DNA from: Himantopus leucocephalus | Taxonomy: Eukaryota > Chordata > Aves > Charadriiformes > Recurvirostridae | Direction: 5' to 3' | DNA length: 64,000 nt | Assembly (NCBI GenBank): GCA_003993805.1 | Contig: RSEF01000003.1 | Location: forward strand, 81,484,033 to 81,548,032 | In this document: piece by piece, positions 1 through 13,480 of the stretch | Layout of the letters: every line of letters begins with the position of its first letter | How positions within the stretch are numbered: the stretch's first letter is position 1 | Position numbers and translations under genes: made by a program | Notes under the pieces: model-generated | Databases searched by the model: none | Seen by the model: the letters and a program-made list of their open reading frames with translations, nothing else | What the model was told of the DNA's origin: nothing

Positions 1-2384
1 GTGAAATTGAAAGCATCAGGATCAGGCAGCATTCTGCATAGCTTCAGGAAAAGGAGTCGTGCTGATGTTCTGAGCACAAGCAGGAAGAGAGTCGAGAAAG
101 TGGGAGAAAGAGACATCGGTGAAGCTTCTCCCTGGTTGTCATGTCTCGGTATAGGCAATGTGGAAAATGCCCTGCTCTTGCATGGGATGGAGAGTTGAGT
201 ATCTTGTCTTGTCCAGCCTACTTCCAATCTTTGCAAGGCTCTTGCATTTTAATGAATCATTAGATTACTTTTGGTGGAGAAAGAAGGATGTACTTCGGAC
301 ATGCATCACTGCAAAAGGAGAACTTGAGAAGTTCTTGGGAACTTCACAGTCAACCCAGTTAAGAGGCACTGATCGGACAGAAGAAGGTAAGGAAGGAAAA
401 CTAGAAATGCTGACACCCCTGCCTCCAGATCTGAACTGAGAACAATGCAAAATTCTGCATCAGAAACACTAAGATCAGAGTTTTACTTAAAATCTGAAAC
501 ACAAAAACTGGTAAGAAAATGAGGATTGGTACAATACAGCTAAGATATGAATTCATACGTGTATGAAGTGTATAAAATACATGATCAGATCAATAAAAAA
601 GGAGAGTGAACACAAATTAAGAAAGACATTAAGTATTTAAATGTGAAAATCATGTTTTACTTTGAAAATTCTTAGCAGATGGCCAACCTGTTAAGAAAGA
701 AATCCTGCCCACCCAATCTAAAGTTAGAGGCTGTGAATAGGATTATGTTGCCTAAACGTGGGCACCCAGGGACATTTGAGATCCTCAAAGTATCTAAAAT
801 ATCTGAGTGGAGCTGGGACATAGGTCTCTGGACTTCAGGAAACTCTGCTCCCTTCCACAGAGTCAGGTGGGGGCCAGGTAGAACACAACTCCGTGCCTAA
901 AATGACACTGAATCCTTCTGTTTAGACAATGCAACCTCTTCCTGGGTTTCAAAACAGATGTTGGGTGACTGCTACGGTACCCTTATGTATGGCTGTAGAA
1001 ACAATGCCAAAATAAACAGTGGCAATGAGCCCAACCCTTGTCTTACAAGTTCATCAAAGATAAAAACTTTTATTCCACTACATATAGGAAAATCAGATAC
1101 CACTAATGCTAAATTACCTCTAACTGTATGACTGATGCATTTATTTCTAATTTCTAATATGAAATTATTCTATCTGACACCACAGAGTGTATAAGTTTTG
1201 ATCGAGTTTGATCAGATTGTCTTTTTGATCTCTGCCCATGGAAATCACCTGCTTATTTTAAGTTCCGAATCTCTGCCTCTTCAATATTTTCTGGCCATCT
1301 TTAGCATTAACATGATTATAATTCATTAATGGAGAGGTCTGTAATGTGCATTTATATTCTGCTATGCTGCTATTCATATTGTGGGCTTAATTTATTTCTA
1401 AATTATTGTCAGTATTGGTCGCAACACTCAAATCAAATAAGCAGCACTGATCTTCAGTGCTCAGGGAAGGATGAAGAATTTCTTTGGGGGGATTTGAGGA
1501 GGTTGGGAAATGCTGGCTGGCGGCTGCATGCTGCCAGTACTGAATGTCCTGAGAATTTCAAAAGATCGTACATGTTGATTGCCTAAGTCAGAAAGCGTTG
1601 CATACAGCACAGGACAACTCTGCGTTAGGCATCAAGTTAGTAGAAGAATTTCCCAGTACTTGTGGTTCAGCTCAAGTGTTTGCGACTCGATTATAATTGC
1701 TTTGTATAAACATAATAAAAACCCAACCATCTGTGCAAGGCTGTACAATACACATACAGACACACACCCGCACGCACTCCTAAATACACACACACACATA
1801 CACAGACACACACACACACACAGACACGCATGTACTGATGGCTGTAACATGGGGGTGTGCGCATGAGCGGCTGTGTGCATCCCCTTTGTGCTTTACGGGG
1901 ATCAGTTTCACAAAGCTGAAAACAATTATGAATCAAATCATCTGGGACTAAAAATTTAATCGGAAAAATGTGAATGGTAATTAAAAGCTGTTTACTTCAA
2001 ACCCTAAACAGTGTAATCCCACAACTGGAAAGCTTGTTTAAAAGAACCAAAATGCTTACCAATGAGAGCAGCAGTAACAATACCTATATCTATAACAGGT
2101 TTAGCAAGAAAACAATTTATAATGTGGGTTTTTTTGGGTATTTTATGTTGGAAGCTGTGGAAAACTTACACCGTGAAGAGGAAATTCGGCTGTAAGTGTT
2201 AAGGGCAATATGAAGAAAGTACTTTTTGGGGAAAAAAAGAAAATGAACAGAGTTATTGATCCATTTTTAGAACAAAATAACAATGCTTAAAAAGGCAACT
2301 GTGTTTAATAAATGTGTTTATTCTGAATTAAAAGACAAAGGTAGATAATTCATTTACACTATATAAAATATTATTATCCAGTAA
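1..2384. other. Intergenic, AT-rich; only a CA microsatellite seen
   Basis: No coding region supported. Open frames here are under 100 codons, lack splice context and show no family I recognise. A CA-rich microsatellite lies at 1749-1829. I see no interspersed repeat that I can name. Confidence 0.6.
1749..1829. repeat. (CA)n microsatellite, interrupted
   Basis: CA dinucleotides are broken by CAGA, CCCGCACGC and TAAATA interruptions. The purest run is near 1805-1822. Frames that run through it on both strands are low-complexity artefacts. Confidence 0.9.
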
Positions 2385-2700
2385 TAATCAAAGTTCTTAA
2401 ATAATCATCAGCATTAGATCCAGATTTATTCCATTTGAGAGGTTTAAAATAGCTGCCCAAGGAAGATTTTAGAATCAATAATGTTCACTTTCAGTGAGTA
2501 TTTCAAGACTTTGGAAATGCCAGACATTTGGAAAAATGACAGTGTCAAGCCTATACATAAAAGGAATAAATACGATGATGCTGGTGATTACAGGATTGTC
2601 GGGAGGAGGCTGATTTCAGACAAAAGCATGGAATATACATTAGTCAACCTCATTCATAATAAATTTAAAGAATTTAATTAGACAACCAGCATTTGCTTAT
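2385..2700 (+). mobile_element. Fossil non-LTR retrotransposon (CR1/L3-like) reverse transcriptase fragment
   Basis: Two adjacent frames give pieces of a LINE reverse transcriptase. At about 2405-2450 a frame reads SSALDPDLFHLRGLK, matching the family motif S-G-D-I-P--LK. After a frameshift, 2481-2680 reads YFKTLEMPDIWKNDSVKPI then HKRNKYDDAGDYRI, matching the pattern P-WK-A-V-PI-KKG---D--NYRPISL. The element is 5' and 3' degraded, frameshifted and clearly dead. Old sequence from the same element may continue to about 3240, but I cannot confirm that. Family placement within the CR1/L3 group is inference. Confidence 0.6.
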
Positions 2701-5016
2701 GAAAATAGATGTTAAAATACTTCGATGTAGCAATAACATTACAACAACTTATTACACTGATGATAAGAGAAAAAGGTCAGTGTTATATATTTTAATTTTT
2801 GTTGATGTTTTTTCGTTAAGAGATGGAAAGGGCATGGAATCAACATAACATATTAAATAGATGTAATCTGCCTAAGGAATAGATCCCAATAAATAATTTT
2901 AAGCAGAGAATCATTATCAGATGAAAAAGAAGGTCATAACTTTAAAAAGGATGACAAATCATAGTGGATAAATGGCTGCAAACAGATTCCCCATGTGGAC
3001 GAATGGATACAAAGGTGAACGTGATATTTGAATATCTAAAAGGGAAGCATTCAGTCATCAATAGCTCCTCAAATTTGGTACAAACCACCCTGGAGCCTTA
3101 TTTTGATGTCCACAGTGCAAAGACCTATGAAGACCAATGAGATGGTGTCAAAGAAGAGCACCAAGAAGTAAATCAGTTACTGAAAAACTCACCTGAAAGT
3201 AAGTCCTCTTTTCAGAAGGAAGATCTAGAGTTGGGGTTTAACAATTTGTAAATACTTGCATGCGTAAATCAATGCTGCGGGATACTTTAAAATGAAAGGA
3301 TCCTAGATTTCTTCACACACTTGATGCAGACATTAATTCCACTGCCTCTGGAATAAGCTTGAAATGTATTTCCAGAATAATTCTGTCTAAAATAATTGCG
3401 GCTTTATTTACTTATATACTCAGTGCTTCGATATTAACAATTATTTTATTCCATACATTTATCTAAATGGCTAAAACCATCTGCTTGGGTCACAGACTCT
3501 GAGCCCAGAGACCACTCAAGACTGGAAGTAAAGAGCAGAAGGAGTGATAACGACTGAAGTTTGCATCTGAGTATTATTTATGGATTTTCGCGGATTCAAA
3601 TAGTTGTAAGGGATACAACATCAGGGTGACTGTTTGGGTTGTAATGTTTTACCAGTGAGTTCCTCGAAGAAAGAGACTGCTCTTTCCAGAAGGAAATGGG
3701 AGATGATGTTGCACGTATCAGTAAAAACTGCTGTAAGTGGTCTTTTTTTTTTAAGTGGTCTACACAGAAGTGAATCAGATGCGCACGTTGGGCTGTTAGA
3801 TGTAAGAAAGCATGAAACGAAATGGACTGTAGCAATTATTCCAGCATAACATTTAAGCAGAACCCCTCCCTCCCTGCTGAAACTCTTGTTAAGCTGCGGA
3901 AGCAATAGAGGAGTGTTGTGTTATCCAAGGTCACTCTCGTAGATCACCTCCTTGTGACAGAGTCATATGAATTACCTGGGACTTGCAGAAAGCTAGTGGA
4001 GCATCCTGGTAGGATAAAAGCTTCTTGTATTCCCAGTAATGTGCTTCTCTTTCAGTTGTGAGGACACCTACAGACATGGTTGGGAAGGGCCTGTTTTTTC
4101 TTACAGTCACATATGCCTCAAACCACAGAGATATCGAGAAATTTGAGATAAACATCTACTACTATTATAAGGGAAGAGTCTGAGCCTGTGTAATTATTTC
4201 CAAGACACCTAAGGAAATGTGAAAAGTAAAAAAAAAAAGTAAATCGTTTAAATTGTGACACTCTATTGCCTTTTGCAGACCGTTAATTTTGTGAAACACC
4301 AGCCTGTATGTGTATAGTGCAAAATGAGAAAGAACATTGTTTCTAGCAAGTTGCAGTTTTTATAAACTGCACAATACAAAAAAATGCACTGTAGAAGAAA
4401 CATCCTGGGCCTAAAAAGAGAGATAATAAAAATATTTATTTATTCTCATGTTCCAAAAGATTTTCAAAATTACATAATTAAAGGAAATATTTTGTAAATC
4501 TAATTACATAGAAATGCTGAAGTATCATGTTCCATAATTTGACAATGCATAAACTGGTATATTTCTGCAACGGAAAAGCTCCTAAGCTGGTTTCAAGCTG
4601 TTAGAAGTTACCTTTGTGTATTAATCGGTTATTAGACTAAGAATGTGTGAGTCAGGAAAGATGAACGTGAATGTAATGGAGAGATGCTTTTGATGAGAAG
4701 GAACTGCTTGTATTTCTTTCAAAATGTATGCCAAAATTTACCTTTAAAGCTTAGGAATTTAAATAATCTGATCTTGTAATGTGTTGATATTTATAACAAT
4801 GCTTAGAATGAAATCTACATTCGAACAGATTTTTTTTACAGACTTTTCCGATCATAAGTGTAACTCATCTAAAAAGACATCACAGCAGAGCAGAAATAAT
4901 GGAAAGAGATTTCATCCAGTATATATGACCTACCATCTGACTTCACAACTTGATTTTGGCAAACAGCGAGTTTGTTGCAATTCAGCTACTTCCTTTGGGG
5001 GAAAAAAAAAAAGAAA

Positions 5017-5051
<35 letters not shown>

Positions 5052-6363
5052 ACCTTTCAGGAAATCGTAAGAATTCCAGGACTAAAAAACTGGACAAAAG
5101 GCTCCACGTACATTGTTTGGATAAGAAAATCCATAAACAGACATTCAGCAGAACACGTATCCAGCAGAACGTGCATCCTTCAGAAATCTTTTGGTGTGAA
5201 ATGGTCTAATAGTCTGTCTTCAAATCCCCACTTTCAGTTTTCTGAAATGTATAAAATCTATAATGCCAATTTCTAACTCAGTTGTAGAAATGGGAATTTT
5301 CCTACATAGAGTTGGACAGATTATAGAAACCTACCGCATATTGTTTCACCTAACACTGTGTTTCGTGGTGATTTTAGTTCCACTTAAGAGTTTTGTGAGC
5401 TTAAAAGGAAAAAAAAAGTGCAACTTTATTAAGCTGAATTTTTTAAAATTTAAACTGTATATCTGAGAGCACTTAATAGATAAATGCATGATACACAAAG
5501 GAAAACGGGATTTCCCCTTTGTTTCCCTTAAAACAAAATGTTGGTTTTTATTTACTCTAAACAGACAGACTTGTTGGGGGACAAAGTATGTGCGCATTGG
5601 TGACAAAATAATACCAGTCAACTGGATATGATAATTCTACCACCATCCAGAAAGTTGTTTCCCAGAAAATCTGGGACATTTCCTCAAGGTCTTGTATTCA
5701 GAAAAAGTATTTCACCATAAGTGAGAAACAATGTAAGCATCAAGCTCCCTCAGAAAACCCCGAGCAAGAAACCGATAAACAAAAACAAAATACAAATCGT
5801 TCCCATGAAGAGCAGACCTGAATAAAGCTTGCTTTGGAGGGAATCTTTCTGAGTGGCTTCCCTGGTGTCTAGTAACGTCACCGTGCAGACACAGCAGCTT
5901 TTCTGACAGTAGGGATGCTAACCTGCGGTCTTTTCTTAATCCAGTAGTCTCTTTCCCAGATCTTTTAGAAGCTTAATATGTATGAACTCTCTGTTTTGCC
6001 GACAAATGTGATGGAATTTGGTGAACAAGGTGGGATATATGACAAAATAACACGACTACAGGCCAAATAAAACCCTTCCCTGCACTCACATCCCCTATCC
6101 CAAGCAGGATCTTCATCCCTTAAAGCGAGAAATGCCAGAAATTCCTTGAAATTTATTATAATGCTGCTGTTTTCAAGTCCAGGGCAGATGCAATTGGGAT
6201 AGTGATGATGGCAATTCCACCAACAGAGATCTTCTTGTCTTCTCACACTAATTCCAGACTGTTTCTGGAGCTGCTGCTTGGAGGGATGGGAAGATTGTGG
6301 GAGACTGCTTCCTTCAGCTTCTCCCCTTTACCTCCTGCCCCCACAACTTAAACCCACCAGGGT
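2701..6363. other. Intergenic; one GT/TA microsatellite
   Basis: The part from 2701 to 3240 may be decayed LINE sequence. The rest is AT-rich and unique as far as I can see, with a poly-A tract at 4229-4239 and the GT/TA microsatellite near 5.0 kb. A mildly CpG-enriched patch lies at 3580-3910. No gene supported. Confidence 0.5.
5017..5052. repeat. (GT)n(TA)n compound microsatellite
   Basis: About five GT units run directly into about thirteen TA units, preceded by an A-rich tract at 5002-5012. Such compound tracts are prone to length change. Confidence 0.9.
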
Positions 6364-6365
6364 TA

Positions 6366-6650
6366 CACAGAATCACAGAATGGTCAGGGTTGGAAGGGAC
6401 CTCTGGAGATCATCTAGTCCAACCCCCCTGCCAGAGCAGGGTCACCTACAGCAGGTTGCACAGGAGAGCATCCAGGCAGGTTTTGAATGTCTCCAGGAGG
6501 GGAGACTCCACCACCTCTCTGGGCAGCCTGTGCCAGTGCTCTGCCACCCTCAAAGGAAAGAAGTTCCTCCTCAGGTTTAGATGGAACTTCCTGTGCTCGT
6601 TTGTGCCCGTTACCTCTTGTTCTTGTTCTATTACCAGGCTGCAATCAGAA
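6366..6650 (-). mobile_element. CR1 LINE, 5'-truncated 3' end
   Basis: On the plus strand the element opens with two perfect CACAGAAT units (6366-6381), the reverse complement of the CR1 3' tail. Then comes the typical CR1 end (GGTTGGAAGGGACCTCTGGA, ATCATCTAGTCCAACCCCC) and the last part of ORF2 read on the minus strand, with GNGHK and related residues. It ends in ORF2-derived sequence near 6650. The frames across it are broken. Confidence 0.92.
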
Positions 6651-8964
6651 TTTGCACAGTCTCTTGAAGTTCTCTTGGGTGTGTTGATGGGATACCGTTA
6701 TCTTTTTTTGGCTGCAGCATGGAAGTGGTCTGTGAGTAGCATCAACAGACTGGGAGGTTGCAGCTCTTTGTCTGCGTTTGCAGAACTGGGGTCTCACCAT
6801 CTCTTGGCTCACTTGTTAATCAGAGAGGACCATTAAGGATGGTTTGTCCTTCCAGCCCCTTCCCAGCTGCCGTGGGTTCTGCAGCCCCTCACCACCTCTC
6901 CTTCTCCATGTACTAGTCATCTGCAGATTGCAGAGCAGAAATCTGACGTTTCCAGCTTTTAAAAGGAATGATGAATTAGAATCTCATTCGGTGTAGATTT
7001 TCACCACCAAACAAAACTTTGTTCATTTTCAAATGCATTTGTTATTTGTTAGTACTCAGTTTTCCCAATAGCATTGTGGAGATCAAATAGACTGTAAATA
7101 CGAGCAATTTGCGGATCCTGTATGTTCACTGTACTGATGAAGTTTAAAAGTGCAATCATTTCAGAACCCAGCTGAATCACCACCATCAGTTACAGCAGCC
7201 CTTAAAATGCAGGGAAAGACTGTGTGGAGGATGACTTCTCATTTTGTTAGCTCAGGGAGTGTCATGGAATCCTATATTTTTGTTTGCATTTTTTTCCCAA
7301 GGTCAGTCATATCTTTTTCATTTATAAAATCAGTTCCATCTCTCAGGATAAGACTAATGCTGCCAGAGTTGGGAATCAGCTCTGCCTCTTGTATCACCAC
7401 AATGGACTTTTTCTGCAGTGGAGACAAAAAGTACAGGTGAATATGCACGAATCAGGGGCTTACGTGGACATAAGCCTTGAACTGCATCTTGTTCCTCAAT
7501 ACCAACAAATTAGTAGTTCACTCCCAGTTTTCCTATTAAAAATATATGATTAAAACAGGATCAGAAAGTTGAGAGCAACCTGTATGCATGACTGCAAGTT
7601 GCTTTTTTATTATATTACTGCATTTTGTCCACTCGGGATTTCTGGTGAATTATCACAACTAAAGAAAACTCACAAATACTTACGTTTCATGAATTCTTTT
7701 TTACTATAACTTACATACCCCACCAAAATGGTATGTTTTAACATGGCAATTTTAAACAAAGTTGGCTTTTAAAAAACATGGTAAAAACAGTCTATTCTAA
7801 AGATTTTAAAATTAAAACAACTTTGGAATTTTGATTCTTTGTGAACAAAGTTTTAATTTTTATCATTGTCACTAATATTCGTATCCTGACTAGATCTTTT
7901 AATAACTAGAACAGACTGGAATAGTCTAAAATTTTAAAAATCCAAAGAGATCATAATTATATTTATTGGTGTGCTGAGTTCTAGATGTTAATGGAAATTA
8001 AATAGTCTGAACATTTCCCTCAAGGAATATGAAAACAGACTAAAAATAGACTCTTCTATCTGTTACAAAATATCTTATAAGGATTGATACTGTAATTCTA
8101 AGTCTTGCGTAACCTTGTGTGCCAGTTATCTTACTGAGCTAAGCACATTTAACCCATGAGGTTGAAGAAGTCAAGCAAACATTTTGCAGAACAAGTGAAA
8201 GATCTTCTCAGCTGAGGCGTGGCGGTGGTTAAAGTCCTGTCCTTTGGGAGAGTGGGAGCTAGTTGCAAGCATTCAGTAGAGATGTTTTTGAGTAATTTCC
8301 TTTTTGACTTCCATAAATCACGCAGTACTTTAATTGCTAATGCATTACCAGCAGACCATGGCCTAAGCAGGATTGTGGATTTCATTTGTTCTCAAGATTA
8401 GCCCATGTTTTTGTAGTTTACTTAAGATCCTTTCAAATGCTTTTCTCTTATCTGTAAACTATAATAGCGATTGCAATTCAGGCTGCTTAATTATTAATCT
8501 TTATTTAATAAATGTAGTAATTAGATATTATTTGATATAAAACACAATTTTGTTGAACACTGAGTTCATTTTCTGGCTAAATGAAATGAGAAGTGGGAGA
8601 GGAAAAGACAAATATTGGACTTTTCTCATTTAAGCCTCCCTTGTTCCAAGTTCACAAAGTAGTTATAAAAATGGATTCATTTGGCAAACTTCTCATGTTT
8701 TACAATGACATTTCCATCCAAAATACAATTTGTCTGCAACTTCTAGAAATGTTTTTTTCAGCCTAGTTTGAAATAGGACGATTGGTTCAGATTGGTTCAG
8801 ATTGATCAAGTAAGTCATATAGTATTAATTCTGTTAATTAAGTTATTCCAGATATGCTCAATCCAGCCCATGTAGTCAGGGGGCTTCAGAAATAATTGTT
8901 TGGCTTTTAGGAGTCTTTCAAATACGGGAAAGTGAGACAATCTGCTTTTCACAGCCATGATGCA
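6651..8964. other. Intergenic, AT-rich
   Basis: I see no gene and no nameable repeat except a short 10-bp tandem at 8781-8810. Base composition is strongly AT between 7560 and 8100. Confidence 0.5.
8781..8810. repeat. 10-bp tandem repeat, three units
   Basis: ATTGGTTCAG occurs twice head to tail, followed by a third diverged unit ATTGATCAAG. Confidence 0.85.
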
Positions 8965-9135
8965 TAGAACAAGAAGTAACCAGTTTAACTTGCAGTGAGG
9001 AACAATTTCGTTATATATTAGGAAAAAAATCCCACAGTCAAGGAATGGAATAAATTGTCTGGAGAGGCTGTAGAGTCCTGGTCAGTGGAGGATTTAAAAC
9101 CAGATATGCACGTGGCTGTCATGGTGAATATATGG
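8965..9135 (+). mobile_element. Degraded CR1 LINE fragment
   Basis: The segment reads like the end of CR1 ORF2 at low identity. ATATTAGGAAAAAAAT corresponds to the 'DIRKKFF' block, GGAATAAATTGTCTGGAGAG to the 'HWNRLPRE' block, and a GGATTTAAAACC stretch follows where the 'LEVFKA' block sits. No tail units remain. It is older than the other CR1 copies here. Confidence 0.6.
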
Positions 9136-9279
9136 ACCCTGCATGGGCACACAGATATATTAAACGTCCTGTTTATATAGTTTGTGACCAATTTTTATGT
9201 TATCCTCTGATTTTGTGTCCTTTTCATGAGCTGCTTTCAGATAAGCAGTAGGTTACTTAGTGGTGCGGTATGGAAAGTA

Positions 9280-9320
9280 GTATGTACAGAAGGAAGTATG
9301 TACAGAAGGAAGTATGTACT
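9280..9320. repeat. 16-bp tandem repeat, 2.5 units
   Basis: GTATGTACAGAAGGAA occurs at 9280-9295 and identically at 9296-9311, followed by GTATGTACT. The units are identical, so the duplication looks recent or maintained. Confidence 0.9.
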
Positions 9321-9950
9321 GCTTCTGAAGTAGTATGGGAGAGAAGAATAGTAAATGAGAACGAGCAGGAACTCACAGTATATGTAACAGATATTGCTTG
9401 TATCACTTAACGTATCACTGGTAAATGTTTAGGATTTAGTGATGGAAAGGGTATAAAAACCACTCTAGAAAAACTCACCCAGACCAGCATAGTAGGAGAG
9501 ACATTCTTGACTGTTCCTTCAAAGACACTGGAAAAGAACAATCCATCTGCAAAAGCTGGTCTAGAGAAAGGTAGGCAGTAGGCCCTTTTCCAGCATAAGA
9601 CTCACCAAATGGTGATGAGGAAATAAAGTTTTCTGTTTCAAGGCAAGATAATACAGTTGGATGGAAGTGTCCTCAATAGGGGTGGTCTGCGCGGAACAGG
9701 GAACGGGTTTTGGTATAGTCCTTCACGGACTCCAGCAGCCATCCGTCATGAGATAATATTTAGAACTTAGAGATGATGAAGCTAGTTGAAATCTTGCCTT
9801 TGCTCAGCTGGTTTTGCTGTTGTTTATATTTGCTGTGCTTGTATATTTTATGACTTGGATAAGTAAACAATAAAGTCTGCCTTAACTCTGTTTTATAACT
9901 TTTAGTCATAAATAATATTTTGGACATATTTTGGGATCCCGCTGGGTTAC
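9321..9950 (+). other. Possible degraded LTR-like segment (weak)
   Basis: A TATA-type motif (GGGTATAAAAACC, near 9449) is followed by AATAAA at about 9621 and again at about 9868, then T-rich sequence. This order resembles U3-R-U5 of a retroviral LTR. I cannot find matched TG/CA ends, target-site duplication or a convincing primer binding site, so chance is a real alternative. Confidence 0.25.
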
Positions 9951-12900
9951 AAATCAGCCTGCCTGCTGCTCTTCTATATCAGCATTAATGCCATCTACTT
10001 TCCATCGAGCAGCGCCAGAGGTACTTGGAGGTCATCCACTCCAATGCTAACTAGTTTCGGTTCCTGTCTCAAGTTGAAAACTGGTGAAGATGTTATATTT
10101 CAAGACAGGAGTATGCCTTGGAGAAGATATTGCTGGCAACATTGTCTACAAGCTAATCAGCAAAGATCAAGTGTCTGCTGCTAAATTTGCAGGGTCTGCA
10201 TGATTTTTTCTCTCTAAATATCCTGGCCCAAAGTTTTAATGTAACTGCTTATTAGTCAAAACAATGAGAGGAGCTTTAAGGGACTGGTTGCAATGCACTG
10301 AGGGCCCTGTGAGAACACTGACAGTTAAGTAAAGCCATGTGAAACAGGAAAATTTAAAAGACTGTACACAGCCACAGGACTCTCAGGACTCTGAAGACCA
10401 AAATAACATTGTCATGGAGATGGGTGTCTACATATACAGATACATGTTTATCAAAGGACACTGTAGAGGCTGAACTTACTCTAAGATTTATGTTTGGGTG
10501 AGGAAAAGGTTGTCTTGCAGAGCAATTAGGATGGAAGGAAAGGATGTCTCCTTCAGTGAAGGGCTTTGCTGAAAAGAACAGACTAGAAAACAGAAGCAAA
10601 ACAGCGACTGAGCCCAGATCACGCACAAACAGGAGCGGAGAACACCATCAGCACACAAACTGCGTGTGAAATAAAGTACCCCACCGGGACAGAAGTAGCA
10701 TGGAAAAACAGAGAGAGACGTTTCTTGGGCTCATTGAAATCAGGGTTAAAAACCCTAATGGCTTCACTGGACCCATATGTTTTACCCAGTTTTTTGTAAA
10801 GACATTTTATCACCTGAATATGTAATCAGTCTGGCCTTCTGAAAATGCCAGTGTCTCTGATAAACACATGTGGCCAGAGAACATCTGTTACTGAAGCAAA
10901 GATTTCTTTCCCTATTTTTTTTCTTTTCTTTTATTTTCTTTTCTTAAACTGGTGAAGAAACTGCTTGACATAAAAGACCACCAGAAAATTGAGTATCCTC
11001 CAGAAAGATGTAAGAGTAGGCTCACTGGATAAGATGTGTGCCACAGAAAAAAAGGGTCCTTTACCTTTAAGCTGAGGTAGTACCGATTGAAAACTATGTA
11101 CAGAAGAAGTAATTAACTGGCCAAGTCTTCCTGGGGAAAATGTTCAGCTCCAGAAAGAATATTTTTAAAAAATCAGGGGATATGATGTTATTTTATATCC
11201 ATCTGCAGCATATTACATGCATATATGTGATGCTTGCGTGCATGTGTGTTTATGTGAAAATTATGTGTATATAATATAGTAAATAAATGTAATGCACAAT
11301 TTTTTTATATACAATACAAAGTTGTCATTGAAATAGATGGTTATAGAGCTGTACTTGTCTGCTGGTAGGATCACAGAAGAGCTAAGCAGGTCCTCCTAGA
11401 AGTAGGGGCCAGTTCCCACACGAAGGTTTATTGCCCTGTAAAGCAGCAGAAGGTGCATCTCCTCCCACAGGCCAGAGATTTTGGTATTTCTTCACAGGAG
11501 GACCAAGAATAGATCCCTGTATTCATGAGCAACATAGTTCTGAATAGAAATTTCAAACTATGAAAACCATTGTAAAGCTTCAAAGCAATCAGTCACCGAT
11601 AAAAATTCAGGTGATAAGTGCATATGAAACATCCAGGAGAGGAAGAGCTGTCAGAGTCTGGGTTATTTAAGAAGCCTCACGCTGATGTTTCATGCTTATC
11701 ATCTCTGCTAAGCAGAGTCACATGGCATCTACAGGCAGGATTTCAGGAGGACATGAAAATCCACTTGTTTGATCCATTTATCCATCCACTTCTCTTCTGG
11801 TGAAGTATTCACGCAAAACGCTTTATGAGTTCCCATATTTTTCCTTCTTCCACTAGACTCACCACAATATCACATATCCTAAAGGCTGAAATGACCAAAG
11901 CAGCGCGATGCAGCTGTTTCCTTACTGCATACCGAACGGCTTTTGCAGGTATCGACCCTGTGCAAAGCTGAGAAATGCGTTTAGTCCAATTTGGAGCAAC
12001 TGTTTAGGAGGCCATCGGTCCCGAAGATACCTCCAGGGTCCGGGGACGTGACTTACCCAGGGCATCTCGGTGGACTCCAGCAGTCTCTCCTGTTTGACTT
12101 GCTGAGTGAAAATGAGCGAATGGAGGTAGTGGAATCCAGGTCAGTGCCTCACATGTCATTTGGTGGTCTTTCAGCTGTTGATTGCTTTCTCCATTGTAAG
12201 GTCTTTGATTTTAATCGGATCATTGTGTGCACATATGGATATTCCTGGTGGCCTAACCAGTGAACATAATTAAAAGAAATGATTGCCTTTCACTTTAAGC
12301 AAACATCTGGTTTTACTTGAAACAAGATGACTTAGCTGTTTCAGAAACATTCTTGTAACCCTGGATTCACATTTTCATCTTAAAATATATATTTTCTCTG
12401 TTCAAGCAGCATGTTAATGTAAACACTATATATAACTGACAACCAAAATTTTCAGAAGTATTTGGTGCTCTGAGCATTAGTGAAACCACAAGAATTATTA
12501 CATTTTTGATTTGATCTCTGTAAATCTGTTTCAACAGTCACTCTGATTTAAACAATTATTCTGATTTATACTCCAAGAACTATAATTTGCAGAAAATGTA
12601 ACCATGTGAAAACATGTTTTTGTATAGTATATCTTGGCAACCTTGTTTTGTTGTGATGTCATTGCCTTAGGTTTCATGGAAATACTGAGGGAATAAAAGG
12701 AAAACAAGACCCTCTCTTTGAAGTATATTCGCATATCCCCTCTCTCCACCCCTAAAAAGGTTTTAATGTCTTTTTTCCATAATGACACTGAGTTTTCTGT
12801 TATTGCTTGACTGACATTACAGTCAGAAATGTACTAAAGACTCTCATGAAAGGAATTTAATTGAGAGGGAAGGATTTGTCACCTTTCACTTCTCCCTATC

Positions 12901-13184
12901 AGGTAGGAATCATCATTTGTATAACGAGCTATTTTGAGATCCTGGGGTTCTTTGCTTTCGTGTTGTTGCAGTGCCAGATTCTAAACAGTTAAACACAGGC
13001 ATGTATGCAAGATACACAGAGCAGAGAAAATGAAATTTCAGACCATTTATCAACAGCAGAAGTAACATTGGAGCTTTCTCCATTAGAGCTCTATCTAATC
13101 TGGTTTATTGTAACATCTGAGGGAAGATGACTGTGCTTTATTAAACCAATAGCTCTCATTCACTTCATCACATCTGCTCTTTCT

Positions 13185-13210
13185 AAAAAAAAAATAAAAT
13201 AAAATAAATA
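13185..13210. repeat. (AAAAT)n microsatellite after poly-A
   Basis: A run of A residues followed by three to four AAAAT/AAAT units. It could be the tail of a lost retroposon, but no body is visible. Confidence 0.8.
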
Positions 13211-13441
13211 CAAGGTTATTAAGAGTAGCCTTTCATTATAAAAAGCATACGTTACAGATACATACAATAGAATGAAAAATGGCAAACGAAAATGTCTTCA
13301 TATGGAAGCAATCCATCTGGATACACCTAGATATGGTATATGGGGATTTCCAGTACTATTAAAAAGGTTATCCCTAGTACAAGATATTAAAAATATGCCT
13401 TGGATGATTTAGGGATTTTAAACATCTCCAGTGTTTTTACT

Positions 13442-13480
13442 GAAAGAAAGGAAAAAGAAAGAAAGAGGAAAAAAGGAGAG
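13442..13480. repeat. Homopurine GAAA-rich tract
   Basis: A purine-only stretch built from GAAA and GGAAA units, with no pyrimidine across about 39 bases. Confidence 0.85.

Noticed and set aside
1579..1936. His/Thr-rich and Val/Cys-rich frames on both strands
   Set aside because: They are translations of the CA microsatellite.
6278..6836. Overlapping frames of 100 and 179 codons
   Set aside because: They run through antisense CR1 sequence and its flanks; no independent coding signal.
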